From Neurospora crassa OR74A (taxonomy: Eukaryota; Ascomycota; Sordariomycetes; Sordariales; Sordariaceae): a stretch of DNA of 64,000 nt. The translations under genes and the position numbers were made by a program. The DNA is taken from NCBI RefSeq assembly GCF_000182925.2, contig NC_026505.1:1426001-1490000 (forward strand), written 5' to 3'. Each line of letters starts with the position of its first letter. Within the stretch, counting starts at the first letter, position 1. The notes under the pieces were generated by a model. That model was given only the letters and a program-made list of their open reading frames with translations, was not told the DNA's origin and did not search any database. Shown piece after piece: positions 22,048-34,196 of this stretch.

Positions 22048-25000
22048 TCAAGCATAATCCAACCTCTCCTTAGTCCACCCCGGCTGCAAATACGTCCCAT
22101 CAAACCTGCTCTCAAAAGACGATTCGACCGCGTACCTAGTGACCAACTCAACATCTACCTTTGCTCCCTTTTCCGTCTGCGCCCATACCGCGAGACCAAT
22201 GACATTATCACCACCAAGATTCAATACGCCGGCGGGAACAGGAAACACGTTCTCCGAAGCAATTGAAGGGTAATACCTTCCGTACTGGTACCCGTTGACG
22301 TACAAGAATGCGCGATAGTTCAGGTTGGACGTGTCAACGGGCGTGAATTTGAATGCGAAAGATGCATCTACCCCCTTGGGGACGTTAAGAGGAAGAGAAG
22401 TGCGGTAGAAGCGGATGGTAGCGCCGGTGAAGCCTTGCGCCGGGGAAGTTAATGGACTGGACCAGTTGGAATCGTCAAAGTCCGGGAGGTGCCAGCCTAG
22501 ACGTTCGGCGGAGAGACCGCCTTCGTTGTAGTGAGTGCGGAGAGGGTCGAGGGTGCTGCGGCTGGGATCGAAGCCGCCTGCTGTTCCGGCTAATTTCCAG
22601 AGGTTGAACTTGGGGGTAGTGCTGGAGTTGGAGCTCAAAAGGGTGGCGTTGAGGATTCCGCGTGGATTGAGGGCTGCGGAAAGTTGATCATGGCCTGTGT
22701 CGTCGTGCATTACGAGGAGGACGTTGGTTTGGTTGGTGAAGATGGGTACGTTGGCAAAGGAGAGGGTGGCGTTGCTGGCGGCCACTGTTGGGTTACCAGT
22801 GTAAGAACCCAGGAACTTGCCGTTAAGAAAGGCAGACCAGCTGTGAGCGGTCCCTCCTTGGATGGTGAGGTAAACACCTGTGGCTCCAAACTCGCCAGAA
22901 AAATGACCGCGCCAAAGTCTGATACCTGTGTGGAAGCCATACTCGTCAGAGAAGAGGTAAGGCACGGTACCTTTGGTGGCGCTATATGTTGTGGTGTGGT
23001 TGGCGATAACCCAAGCGGGACCGTCATCAGAGTAACCCACGGCCGTTTCAGGAAGGCTGTCTTGAGACTTCCATGATGCAAACTTGGGGGCAGAGAATCT
23101 CGCCGGAGCCTGGAGGGATGCCTTGAGTGTGCCATAGTTGGTTTGCGTGGTCCGGAGTTGCTTGCCGTTCCACTTGATGGTTGAGACATGGCTAGATGTG
23201 AACACCTCAATACCAGTTGTATCGTTGCAGTCTCCTTTGACAGAGATGGTGTTCCCTTGCACGCTCGCTGAGCGAACAAGGCGTGGCCCGACGACAATGG
23301 CTTTGCTTTGTTAGAAACTGTCATACCCAAACGAGGAATTGTGAACTCACCAGTCTTATCCACAGGCACCTTTGGATCCTTGGTCAAAGCAGGAACCCAA
23401 GTTTTGTACGCAGTATCACGATCAACAAGCACAACCCTGACATCATTATCAAACTCCAACACAGTTGCACCCTCACGCTGGGTAAACCCAACCACCACAC
23501 CATCATCCTGCCCATCGAAGACAGCCGTCTGACCTTTGCTGCTGGAAGTTAGCGTACCCTTCTTGGCGCCTTTGAGATAGAACTCCCCGGAGATACCAAT
23601 GGGAGTCCATAAAACCAGCGTTGTCTTTTGGTTAATGACACTGTACGTCAAGACCTCTGTTGTTGCGTAGAAAAGCGTATGCTTGCCGAAGTGGAAGTCG
23701 GCAACGAAGATTTTGCCCTCGTGACCAACGAGCTTGGGGCACGGTGCAATTCTCGGAACGTAAAAGCTTCCCAGGCTGGTCGTCACGTTGATGGCGAAGG
23801 TCTCGGTAGAGTCAGAAGACGTGGTAGCATGACGAAGAACATAGAATCGAGCACCAGTCTTGGGGTTTTTGAGCTCAGTGGTGAAGATGTTTGTGTTGTT
23901 GGTGTAGTTAGTACCGGTACCAACACGGTCCGTATAGGCAAGCTCATCAGCAGCACGAGTGAACAAACCCAGGTTCTTGATCTCGTAATATTTGCTACCA
24001 ATGTTGCGGTCTTCGGAAATGGCGGCACCGTAGTCGTAGCTGCTACCCAAGAAGGGAGCCGCAAGCCACCCCCAGTTTGTGCCACCGTAGATCATGTATA
24101 GGTTCAGGATTGTAATGCGCTGGGCAATGTTGTCGCGATAGTAGAAGTTGACAAACTCGGGTCCAGTGCGTTCGGCACATCCTCCTGCTGGGCTCAGCCA
24201 GGGGCTCATAGCTCCTCCCTGGAACTCGGGCATGAAGGAGGGCTGGTTCGGGGAGACAAGCTGGAAGTGATCGTGGTAGTTGGACACGGCAAATGGTAGG
24301 ATGTTGTTTCCGCATTCTTCTGTAACGCAGGACCAGCATTGTGGCTGGAATTGTTAGCGCGCCACACGAAGGATTGACGGTGTTTTGACTACTCACATAG
24401 CTGTCCAGACCGTAGATATCCACATCTCCTCCAGCGCCAACAGTGTCGTAGTCTCTCGACCACGGACGGCCATTGGCGTTGGGAGCATTGTGTACACTCG
24501 GCACCACAATACCATTCTCGATGGCGTTCTCTTTCAGCTTTTCCATGTAGGACACGGCCTTTGGATTTGGTATCTTGGCGTCCACATTCTTCCATTGTTC
24601 GCCGTATTCGTTCTCAAGCTGGTACATAATGACCGTACCGCCGTCAGTGAGCTGAAAAGGTTTGACGAGCTTTGCTATGCCCGTCTGGTACGGAGTCCAG
24701 GCTTCGGTAAAGGCTGACCCATTAGAGCGCAACTCTCCGTAGGAACCTGTGGTGGACCAAAGCGCCAAACCTCCGGCGTTCAGCTCGCCATTGATATACG
24801 GACCTGGCCGTACAAGGACGTATAGACCGACTTCCTTGGCCATCTCGAAGAAGCGGGTCAAGTTGTGTGCGCCAGTGCTAAAGTCGGTTTGGTCGGGCGT
24901 CGGGGCGTGGAAACCCCAGTGGGTGTATATGGAGATCATGCGCATGCCCATGGCCTTGACCTTTTCCAAGACATCTTGCCATAGTTCAGGAACCGGTAGT

Positions 25001-25212
25001 CGGAAGGGATGCATCTCGCCGCCAAAAAGGAACAGGCGTTCGCCATTGATGATGATGCTGTAGTGGTCCCATTGGATTTGGTCTTGAAGATCGTTGCCCT
25101 GAATAGGCCATGCTGAGGGTGTGTCAGAAGCCCCTAGCACGTACTGACGACCTGACGATAGTAGCAAGAGGGCGTAGGCGAAGGACTCGAAGCCTTTGTT
25201 GGCAAAGCGCAT
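22048..25212 (-). CDS. gh35-2: Secreted beta-galactosidase, glycoside hydrolase family 35
   Basis: Predicted 1020-residue extracellular beta-galactosidase that removes terminal beta-linked galactose from oligosaccharides and plant polymers. Exons are 25212-24397, 24344-23351 and 23300-22048, with introns of 52 and 50 nt. The N-terminus has a signal peptide ending near YVLGASDT. The GH35 catalytic barrel follows: LFGGEMHPFRLPVPELWQDV, the acid/base Glu in MYQLENEYGEQW (about residue 200), and the nucleophile Glu in PSFMPEFQGGAMSPW (about residue 312). IYGGTNWGWLAAP closes the barrel. The remainder matches the beta-sandwich and jelly-roll domains of fungal LacA enzymes, which are also about 1000 residues. 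Many N-glycosylation sequons support secretion. The symbol is from memory of the N. crassa locus and is less certain than the function. Confidence 0.95.
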
Positions 25213-26607
25213 TGTGAAGTCTCTTCTTGGCTGTCGAGTGTTCGAGCCGTTGCAAAGTTGCGGCTTTCCTGTCTTCCAGGATTTGGGAATCTGTATTTAA
25301 GGCCTGGAAAAGGCTACAGACGATGACGATGACTTGGCCTGGAGGGTTTCAGTCGAGGTGATCCCATCATTGCTTTTGGCTTTTTGGTTTGATTCCATCA
25401 GCTCGGGGTGTCTCCTGTGGATACTGTACAAAGTGGTTGGGAAGTCGGGACTGTCGCATTGAGGTCATTTGCGATGGCCATCGTCGAATGATATCGTGGC
25501 GCTTGTAGCAGAGTCGCGGTTGAAGAGGAGCCAACCAGTTTGGTTGTGCAGTGGTGGACGGGCCGCAAATACGCGAATACAAACGAAGGCGAAATGATTT
25601 GGGGAAATATTCACCACTGCTCATGACGTTGCTCCTTCTCGAAATGGGATCGTGGGGTAACAGTGCCGTTGTCGCTTCCCCGGATTTTGGAGAAATGCCA
25701 AATGGTGATCGGCGTTGGTCGGTGCACTTTTCCGACGACCTATCCGCCTGTGTTTTTTTTTTTTTTTTTTTGTTTCTCTTTTGATTTTCCTTTCGTTTTC
25801 GTTCTTCCGTCTTTGGTATTGAAATATCTCAGGAGCCTAGTTATCAAAAGGCACCTTGAATTCTGGTGATTCCTCCTTTCCTCACAACAGATGGAGTGTA
25901 AATCGACCTCCAATTCCCCCCCCTCCCCTCACCGATCCAAGCTTCTCTTTCGGTCAGCTTTTACCCGAAGACCGATGCCCTGTTGTTTATCTATTGTCTT
26001 TTACCCAGAACACTGATGACAACCTCTGTTCGTAAGAGTTTTGTTCTTTGCTGTCTAGTTTCAAAACTGGACCAGTCTTATTCTTCAGGATATGCTAGGT
26101 CACACCAAAGATGCATGCTTTTCCACCCAACTTTTCGTTCTGAATTGTCCAACTAACTACTCAACACCCAAACATGTGTAAAAAGAATTCAAGACAAATC
26201 TAGCGGCTCCCAAACCAGAACCGAGAAGGGTATCTAGCAATAAATGCTGTGTGAACTACCGGGAATGCGATCCGTAAATGCGCGCGCAAGACATGCGAGA
26301 GAGAAAGAAAGAAAGAAGGAAAAGAAAAGAAAAAGAAAGAAGCAGAAACAAAAAACATTTTCATGACACATGAGACCTCCCACTCTTCAAACCCTGCGTT
26401 ACCCTGTCAGGGTCTTCCCTCCTTTGATTTTGTGTGCTCTTGCACGTCGTGATATCGTAGTCCAACTCGTCTTCACCGGCCTTGTTTTGCCCACTTGAGC
26501 CTTCATCGTAGTAACAAAAAGCGCTCCTCTCTCGGGCCCTTGTCATGACATCGTAGCCACCCGCTTAAGCTGCGAAAGAGCTCTCACCACCCCTTGTTCT
26601 CAGTAGC
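25213..26607. other. Intergenic region: beta-galactosidase promoter
   Basis: This is the promoter of the leftward beta-galactosidase gene and the 3' flank of the next leftward gene. A T run of about 20 lies near 25750. A GA/AAAG-rich tract lies at 26297-26345. A TATA-like site is listed separately. No gene is recognised. Confidence 0.6.
25294..25300 (-). promoter_or_regulatory. TATA-like element of the beta-galactosidase gene
   Basis: TTAAATA on the minus strand lies about 82 bp upstream of the start codon, in a short stretch free of upstream ATG codons. The position suits a TATA element with a short leader. No mapped start supports it. Confidence 0.3.
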
Positions 26608-27934
26608 TCAAATCAAAGCAAGAACCTGGTCATGACTCCCAATCCTTTCGAGCCTTTCACTCCGCGCATCATTGTCCTGTTCTTGCTGCTGCTGCTGACC
26701 ATCTTCCTCTTGCTGGCCTTCCAATTGCGCTTGCAACAAGTCTTCTGTTTGCCCTTTTTGCTGCTCCTGTCCCTCCTCGCCCTGTCCCTCTGGTTGCCCC
26801 TCTTGCTCCCGTTCCTGATGGTCATTGTCCTCACCTTCAGGCTCATCCCTATAACTCCTTGTCTCAACATTCTCCACCCCCGCATCCTCATCGACATCAG
26901 GCTCATCCCTATACCTCTCCACCGCAAGTACCCCCTCTCCAAGATGGCTCACACTCTCCAGGTCGTCATTCCTCACAAACAATCTCGCCGTCGCGTCATC
27001 ATCCACGCCATCAGCACTTACCACATCGACCACCGTTCGGCGTTGCTGACGGTTGGACCACCACTTGGGTGCCTTGAAAGTCGGTCGGGCGCACAAGTTC
27101 CTGGGCCGCGAGACGAAATCGTACCAGGGAATCTTGGGCCGCGAAGTCGGACGGAGGCGGCTGCTGCAGTTGGGGCAGTTGGGTGGTAGGGTGTGCCAGG
27201 CAGCATATTGGACTAGCGGGTAGAGAGCTAGACCGATGGCGAAACCGCGGAGGGCGAGGTAAGTGTGGATTAGGCTTCTCAGAGGGGAGAGGGCGGATGT
27301 TAGTTTTGTGTCTTTCAAGACTACGCCGTGAAGCTCAAAACAAGGGTGGGACAACTTACAAGTTTGCCAACAAAGGAATGGTAGCGTAAGCAGCCAACAT
27401 GGCCAGCTTACCGCCCAAGACGGGGTTGGTGATGCCCGTCCTGCCCTTTTGCGTGTTGATCCACGTGAAGACAAGGACAACCATGACGCCCGCAGCCAGG
27501 ATGCTGTCGACCAAGAAGATGAAGATGGTGTGGGCGTACAGAGGGGTCTTCTTCTCCTTTGCCTCTTCCTCCCAGGCGGGTGTCTGCTCTGCTTGCGATC
27601 TTTCCGACGCCGCATATTCTGGCTCTTCTGCACCTCCTTCGATGAGTGGTTGGCTCGAGCTGATTCCAGCCTCATCTCCATTTCTGACGGACTCGAGATC
27701 GTTATCTTCCTCAGCATGTCCGATACTCCGACGATTGTTCTGCTTGCGCTTGCTGCGGCGGCGATATGTCAAAAGCAATACCGAGTAGCCGGCGGAGAGG
27801 GCCATGGGAGCAAGGCCAACAGCCGGTATGGGGTTTTGTGAGAGAACTCCATGAATGATACACAATGGAAGAGAGGGAATAAAGGTTATGGCAGTGAGGA
27901 TGCGCAACAACGGTTGCGTGTCGCTGTCGCTCAT
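26608..27934 (-). CDS. Polytopic membrane protein with acidic Gln/Glu-rich tail
   Basis: Predicted 413 residues from exons 27934-27360 and 27274-26608, with an 85-nt intron (GTAAGT donor, ACTAAC branch, GAGAAG acceptor). I see about four membrane segments: ILTAITFIPSLPLCIIHGVL, VGLAPMALSAGYSVLLLTY, IFIFLVDSILAAGVMVVLVF, and a C-terminal hydrophobic pair running through the exon junction (MLAAYATIPLLAN to GFAIGLALYPLVQY). A charged loop of about 70 residues lies between the second and third. The last 130 residues are hydrophilic and rich in Glu and Gln with repeated EGQ units, and are probably cytosolic and disordered. No named family is recognised. The gene is on the same strand as its neighbours but separated from them by more than 500 bp. 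Confidence 0.82.
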
Positions 27935-28498
27935 CGTGATAGCAGCGCTTTAACAACAAGTGGAAAGATCACGAGTAAGAAACAAAATATGCAATGACGT
28001 GGGCGCCTGACGCCGGTGGAACTTGCGAGTTCCTGTATGATCAGCTTCTATTCAGAGAAATGAAGTAGCTATTAATGGTTGAGAGATAAAAGAACAGAAA
28101 AAAAAAAACCACTTCCAATAAACAATCAGTAAGATAAGCTGAAGACGAGCGAGCAGAGAACCCGATGAGAAGAGGGGTTGACATGTGGTGTTCGTTGGCA
28201 CCTGGCGAGCTAGTGTTAGTTGGTGTTAGTGCCGTCGCTTGTTTCCTTATCAGCTCTAGACCCTGGACGTTGCAGTGAATGGAGCTTATCGCTGGCCGCT
28301 GGTGCGCTTGTAGCGCTCCACAGTGGGGACCACCGTCACGTCATTGGACCTACTTTGTCAACCCGAGGAGCCGAGCTGAGATATCGCGAGGAGGGCACGT
28401 GGGTTGACTTCATTTTCATCTTCTCTCAATTTCTTTTCAATCCGGAAGTTCACATCATCTCTTATTGGGGCTTATGATACCAGCTCGACTCACACCCA
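27935..28498. other. Intergenic region
   Basis: This is the promoter of the leftward membrane-protein gene and the 3' flank of the HET-domain gene. Nothing further is recognised. Confidence 0.6.
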
Positions 28499-30661
28499 TC
28501 AACGCAGCCGCAACTCTCGCTCCTCGCATTTAGCCCCAAGATATTGCGATAACGAGTAATTAATCAAATCTGGCTGTGATTTAACGGGCCAAGTGATCAT
28601 CTTACATGTTACGCGCTCATATACCCATCTCCCAGCGCTGTATTCGACGGGCTGAACTAAGAGGACCCTGATATAGAGGGTTCGCCCCATCCTTCTCCAG
28701 TCGTGTACAAGAAGCAGCGCAACGAGCTCGTGTACTTTGCCTTCGCCCTCCTCTAAAGTATTCGGTGGAATACTTAAATATTGGAATCCCCCGGAACTTG
28801 AATTGAAGACCAGTGGCTTAGTGCAAACCCAACCGCAGGCGTCACAATCATCAACTCCAGTCTTGCTCCAGGCAAGGCTCACGTCGAAACATGTCCCCTT
28901 GATGTCCAAAAACTTTGGGTTCAGACCAAGAGCTGATTTCTCGAGAATCTGTTCTGCATCTTTGTTCCAGTCCATGTTCATTTGACATTCTTCATAGACT
29001 GCCCGAATGGCACACTCCGAAAACCCTGAGATGCAGCGCGGCTCCTTCACTTCCAGCGCATACCTAGAGGTGCCTTTCCACCCAACCCAAGTCCAGCTTG
29101 GGAACTCACTCCTTCGTGGCCGCTCTAGCTTCGTGGAAGACAACTCAGCCTTCGGCACACCGATGGGTTTTTCAACCCAATGGCCGTCCCATAACAGTCC
29201 TTCGATGAGGACACTTGTTATGTAGAGGCTACTGGGCCACTGCCTTTCTCTTTGGCCGCGTTTCGGCGTTCTATAGAGGTAGCTAGGCTGGTATACGGGT
29301 TTGGGAAACAGAGGCATGCCACACAAAAAGGCGATACCACCAGCTTCGCGACACTTTGTCCGATACATGTTGAGAATTCCACTAATGGCATCCAAAGCAT
29401 CATGCTCGAAGGAGAGAGTGCGTTTTGAAAACTCGTTGATTCTTTCCCAGACCGTGTGAGATGCTTCGAAGTCACTATCAGATGGGAAAACAACCTGAAG
29501 GTGATCAAGAGATTTAGTTTCTCGAGATAGTGGCCTTGATGCCGTCTGGCTTTCTTCGCAATGCATTTTTTGGCATTGGAAAAACACCTGGTTGTCGGTA
29601 AAGACAAGGCGCCGCTTGGATAACAGAGCTTCTTGATATGTCCAACCTCGAGTGCTCCACAACGATGATCGGATGTCATCCTGGGGCAGGCGATACACCA
29701 TGAGTGATGGTGGGAGCCGAAGATTACCATCCACCCTCTCTAAATCGATCCGTAGTTGGGGATTGCGTTCTCTGGCGTCGACGCCGGGCAAGCCATACTC
29801 CGCGTCCTTTCCAGCTGCCGCAACTATGGTGATTGCCGAGCGGGCGTAAATTGTGCCCATGAGCTGAATCTGGGTGTGTTTTGCCCGCGAATCGGTCTGT
29901 GGAATGCAATATCTGTCCACCCATAGGTATCTGAATCCTAGCTCTTTCACCACCCTGATAGAATCCTCGACGACCCTGGGCAAGCGAGTGGGAAGCGTTG
30001 AGACCGAATCATTATCTTCCACGATACCAGATGTACTGCCTGAAGGTGTTCCCCAGACGTAGCTCAGGGTCAGGTACGCTTTGTCAACAGCCTCGGATGC
30101 TGGTATTATGCGTCGGGCAATACAGTCGATGAACTGAAGCCCCGAGACAAGGCCGAGATCCGACCGGTTGTTGAAGCATTGATCCCCGTGGCATTTGACA
30201 CAGTCATCCACCCACTTTCCAATGAACCCATAATCGACCAAGCGTGGGCGCCATAAGTCGGAGGTAATGTGGACAGAATCAAAACTAAGCGCAGGGCAGT
30301 CTCCTATACTGATACAGACCATGACTAATGTCCAATTTTTCCCCTCAAGGTCTTCCTTTAACCAAAATTCGGCTTCGTCTCGGATTTTGTTCCCTTGGCG
30401 AACAAGCGCAGCGTGCAAGAAGGCGCACATAGGGCAAGTTTCGACATTCGCTATGAGAATCTGCATTCTTTCACTCGAACGCTCGAATTTGTCAAAGTCG
30501 ATACGCATGCAGTCGTCGCAATATTGTACACTCATAGCGGCGGCGAATTTCTTGTCAGATGCTGCCAGAGAATTATTTTCGACTGGAGCAAGCGCACCCC
30601 TGACATCAACTTGAGGCTGTTTGGATTGTTGGCTATCGAGTGGCTTTGAGACATCGTTCAT
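28499..30661 (-). CDS. HET-domain (heterokaryon incompatibility-type) protein
   Basis: Intronless 720-residue protein with a HET domain, the domain found in fungal nonself-recognition proteins whose incompatible allelic pairs trigger growth arrest or cell death. The three HET blocks are visible: YLTLSYVWGTPSG (about residue 195), FRYLWVDRYCIPQTDSRAKH (about 245), and WSTRGWTYQEALLSKRRLVF (about 340). An N-terminal Cys pair (YCDDC, then CPMC) and a further CVKCHGDQC may bind metal or simply be structural. No NACHT/WD40 partner domain is present, so it is a stand-alone HET protein. It is divergent from the lipoxygenase gene, with 1.17 kb between the start codons. Whether it acts in incompatibility is unknown; most HET-domain genes of Neurospora have no assigned role. 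The gene looks intact. Confidence 0.93.
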   Translation of the reverse strand: MNDVSKPLDSQQSKQPQVDVRGALAPVENNSLAASDKKFAAAMSVQYCDDCMRIDFDKFERSSERMQILIANVETCPMCAFLHAALVRQGNKIRDEAEFWLKEDLEGKNWTLVMVCISIGDCPALSFDSVHITSDLWRPRLVDYGFIGKWVDDCVKCHGDQCFNNRSDLGLVSGLQFIDCIARRIIPASEAVDKAYLTLSYVWGTPSGSTSGIVEDNDSVSTLPTRLPRVVEDSIRVVKELGFRYLWVDRYCIPQTDSRAKHTQIQLMGTIYARSAITIVAAAGKDAEYGLPGVDARERNPQLRIDLERVDGNLRLPPSLMVYRLPQDDIRSSLWSTRGWTYQEALLSKRRLVFTDNQVFFQCQKMHCEESQTASRPLSRETKSLDHLQVVFPSDSDFEASHTVWERINEFSKRTLSFEHDALDAISGILNMYRTKCREAGGIAFLCGMPLFPKPVYQPSYLYRTPKRGQRERQWPSSLYITSVLIEGLLWDGHWVEKPIGVPKAELSSTKLERPRRSEFPSWTWVGWKGTSRYALEVKEPRCISGFSECAIRAVYEECQMNMDWNKDAEQILEKSALGLNPKFLDIKGTCFDVSLAWSKTGVDDCDACGWVCTKPLVFNSSSGGFQYLSIPPNTLEEGEGKVHELVALLLVHDWRRMGRTLYIRVLLVQPVEYSAGRWVYERVTCKMITWPVKSQPDLINYSLSQYLGAKCEERELRLR

Positions 30662-31833
30662 CGTGCGTCGTTCGCGATGATCAAATTGAGTAGCGAGTCT
30701 GGGAAGGTCGGACGGACTGCAACAGATAGAGATCGCAAGTGAAAAATATTTGGGCGGCCAGAAGTGAGTTCGTCAGGGTAAAGTCACAGCTTCAGACAGG
30801 ATATAAAATGCGACAACGTCGATTTGGGGGCATGAGCTGGTCAAGATGGCGCAGCACATCCTGATGAGAGCTGGCCTTGACGTGGTTGGTCAGTCCGCCG
30901 CACAAGAAACACGCCGGGAGGGGGGTCATTGGTTGACAGGTCAAGGTACATTGTCGCGAACGGAGAACGCGTGCTTTCTCTATCAAAGCCGTTAACTGCC
31001 GATTTCCTGTCATCGATTTGGGAGGTTGGCAAGCCCTCTCCGTACACCAGCAAATCCCCAAAGTAAACAAACCTCTCCGGCCTGGTTTATTCCATGACGA
31101 AACGCCTAACAACAAATTTGGTCAATGACTTCTGAGAGTTAGGCACGGCGATGCCCGACCAGCCATGATTTCGTGGCGCAAGTCATTGGGAACTGGTTCA
31201 GTTACACGTGGTTGGCCAAGACAAGTCCATGGCCGATTTTACCTCAGCCCTATAGTACCCAACGTGGGAATGCACTCAAAATCTGGAACAATTTCAAACC
31301 GTGCCAAGGCTGCCCACCGCGACGAACGGAATCCTTCTTTTGCTTCTTCGAGGCTTCCAAAACAAACACCAGATTTTAGCCGAGTTTGCTAATTCTGCGC
31401 CTCAAAGAGATGGTTCCACCCAGATGGGCTAGTTTGCTGGACGCTCATTGGCACCGGCAACCGAAATCACGTAGTTCATGCTTCATGCATGTAGACCCTG
31501 CTGTGTTGGCAGCCTCTCATCCACATGGCCAGGCCAAGCGTCCGGTACCTGGCATTGGGTACTCCGCAATCCCAAGTTTCCCAACCTCGTCTTTTGATGT
31601 TTTGATTCGGAAACCACAAGAATGGCCAGATGGGCGGTGTCCGCATAAACGTCATTTTCCAAGATCATACCCAACCTTATTCAGGTAGCCCAAGTCCGAA
31701 CTCTGGCCCACCGCTTCTTCAAGATGTTCTTTTCAATATCTGCAAATTTCATACCACCACGGCAACAGCTGGATCTGTATGCCCTCATTCATTGTACGCC
31801 GAATAAGAGGTCCCTGAGGAAATCTGAAGCAAA
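30662..31833. other. Divergent promoter region between HET and lipoxygenase genes
   Basis: The two start codons point away from each other. No coding frame of note lies between them. A small upstream ORF just before the lipoxygenase start is listed separately. No further element is recognised. Confidence 0.6.
31779..31817 (+). promoter_or_regulatory. Upstream ORF (12 codons) before the lipoxygenase gene
   Basis: An ATG at 31779 opens a 12-codon frame (MPSFIVRRIRGP) ending in TGA at 31815-31817, only 16 nt before the lipoxygenase ATG. So short a gap would disfavour reinitiation if the frame is transcribed and used. The transcript start is not known. Confidence 0.35.
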
Positions 31834-34196
31834 ATGGCGGTCTCCCGCCCGAAACGCTCACTGGCTCGCCGAGCTGTCGCCTTTGTGAAGAGACTCATTC
31901 ACAAGCATCCGGTTCCTGATCTGTCTCTGCCTGTCCCCACAGCAACACAGGCAGCGTCCCGACCGGATAAGAAAACCATCCTGAAACATCCAGCAAAGAA
32001 GGACTTTCTGAAACAAATTGTGCCCGAAGCGGTTAACGACTGCCCGTTGCCGTCCTTTGATCCCGGCATCTTCCACAGTGAGTTGCTGGACCTCAAGCTG
32101 TATCCGGAGGTCGACCCCAATGATCCCAGAAAGATCAGGGAGCCAGAAGGAAACGTCCGGGAAGGAACCTATCTGGGTACACAGCTCGCCTTGACACAGG
32201 CATATGAGCGTGTTGAACAAACGTGAGTTGGTATCAGCGGTGATGATGGTCACAAACATGAGGCGGTGAACATTGCCTGTCAAGAAGAAATTGCATGTGG
32301 CTGACTTCCACTTCTAGATTCAACTCTCTTTTTGATGTTCTCGGTATTGAACCCACCTTTCCTAGATACGTCTCACTGGAGCAGCAAAGGAATCTCTATC
32401 AGTTTACACCCTATCCCAACAACGCCGATGGAACCCCTGCCGACTACCCACCTCACCTTCAGCATATTCCTGTGGATAAGAACCATACGGTCTTTGGCGT
32501 CTTCAACAATGCCGGTCTGCTCGAAACAGCAGTCATCTTGCAAAAACTCATCCCGGACGAAGATGGATTTATTGGACGGACGAAGCAGTGGTTGCTGGAG
32601 AAGGCTCGCGCTGCTGCGTATGGAGGTGAACCGGAGAAGGGCATCACCATCCAAGACGTTGAGGACTACAACAGGTTTCATCGCAAGGTAGGCACCGACA
32701 TTGCTGGTGGCGGCAACATTGGCCTTTTGGACGACTGGTACAGCGACCGACGCTTCGCCGAACAGCAATTCACCGGTACCAACCCCACGACCATCACGCA
32801 AGCCGGGAAGCAATGGATCGGCGAGTTCCTCACTGCCGCGAGAATCGGTGGCTACAACGCATGGATCTCAGCTCTGGAGGCCGCAGACCCTGCCTCTCTC
32901 TTCGTCCAAGACGGGAGTTACTTCCGCGACGCCGTCGGTGTCACCGACCCAACCGCCGCCCTCCACCACAAGCAGCCCGGCAGCGACGACAACTGGTGCG
33001 TCGGCGCCGTAAGTCTTTTCCAATTGCACGACGACGGCAAGCTGCACCCGGTCGCCATCTGCATTGACTACCGTGGATCCATGGAGCAATCCGTCACGAT
33101 CTTCAACAAGCGCCTGACCCCTCGGGACTCGACCAAGACCGAAAAGACCGACTGGCCCTGGCGATACGCAAAGACCTGCGCCCAAGTAACCGACTGGATG
33201 CGACACGAGCTGACCGTCCACCTCACGCTCGCCCACCTAGTCGAGGAAGCCATCATCGTCGGCACCAACCGGTCCTTGCCCATGGAACACCCCGTCTACC
33301 GCCTCCTCTCGCCGCACTGGTACAAGACCCTCTCCGTCAACGCCGCCGCCCGCGCCACTTTAGTCCCACAAGTCATCGTCGACATCGTCGGTATCTCGCC
33401 TGAGCAATGCCACTCCTTCATCCGCCACGCTTACGACACCTATGATTTCGTAGCGCATTACGTCCCCAACGACCTCGCCCGCCGGGGATTCCCCAACACA
33501 GCCGAGGGTCTATCCTCCTCCACCCGCTACAGGAACTACGCCTACGCGAAGGACGTGCTTGCCCTCTGGACCGTTCTGAGATCTTACGTCGCCGAGATGC
33601 TCGCTCTCTCCTACCCCTCTGACGAATCCGTCGCTCAGGATCGCTACATCCAGTCCTGGTGCAAGGAAATGCGCCAGGGGGGCGCGCACATGTCTTCATT
33701 TCCCGAAATCAGGGACTTGGAGTCCCTAACGGACGCAATAACCATGTGCATCCACACCGCCACCTCGTTTCACTCGGCCGTCAACTATTTACAAAATTTC
33801 TATCTGGCTTTCGTCATTGCTAAGCCGCCGATGCTTTGTACTGCCCCGCCTACTTCCTTATCAGCCCTGCAACAGATGAAAGAACATGATCTTGTGGCTT
33901 CCTTGCCTATTAACAGGCAGCGCCAATGGTTGTTGAGTGCGCAGGTTCCCTGGTTGCTGAGCTTCAGAACACCGCAGGATCGATCGTTGCTGAATTACGC
34001 GGCGAGTATGTGGCGGGTGTACAAGACGAAGAAGGGGAGGAGGGAGAAGATGGTTGCTGAGGCTAGTGAGAGGCTGTATGCGAGGTTGAGGGAGACGCAG
34101 AGAGTGGTGTGGGAGAATTCGAGGGCGATGGAGAAGGGGAGTTTGCCGTATATGGTGCTGGATCCGGGGAATACGGCGGTGTCGATTTTGATTTGA
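31834..34196 (+). CDS. Lipoxygenase
   Basis: Predicted 755-residue lipoxygenase that dioxygenates polyunsaturated fatty acids such as linoleic acid. Exons are 31834-32222 and 32318-34196, with a 95-nt intron (GTGAGT donor, GGCTGAC branch, TTCTAG acceptor). The plant-like metal ligands are all visible: His431 and His436 in VHLTLAHLVEEA, followed by NRSLPMEHPVYRLLSPHW; His615 and Asn619 in FHSAVNYLQNF; and a terminal Ile755 whose carboxylate is the fifth ligand. The N-terminus is basic (MAVSRPKRSLARRAVAF) with no signal peptide, unlike the secreted manganese lipoxygenases of other fungi. This suggests an intracellular, probably iron-type enzyme; metal and regiospecificity are inference. The start has a good context (AAAATGG). 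The third and later parts of the gene are GC-rich but otherwise ordinary. Confidence 0.95.
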
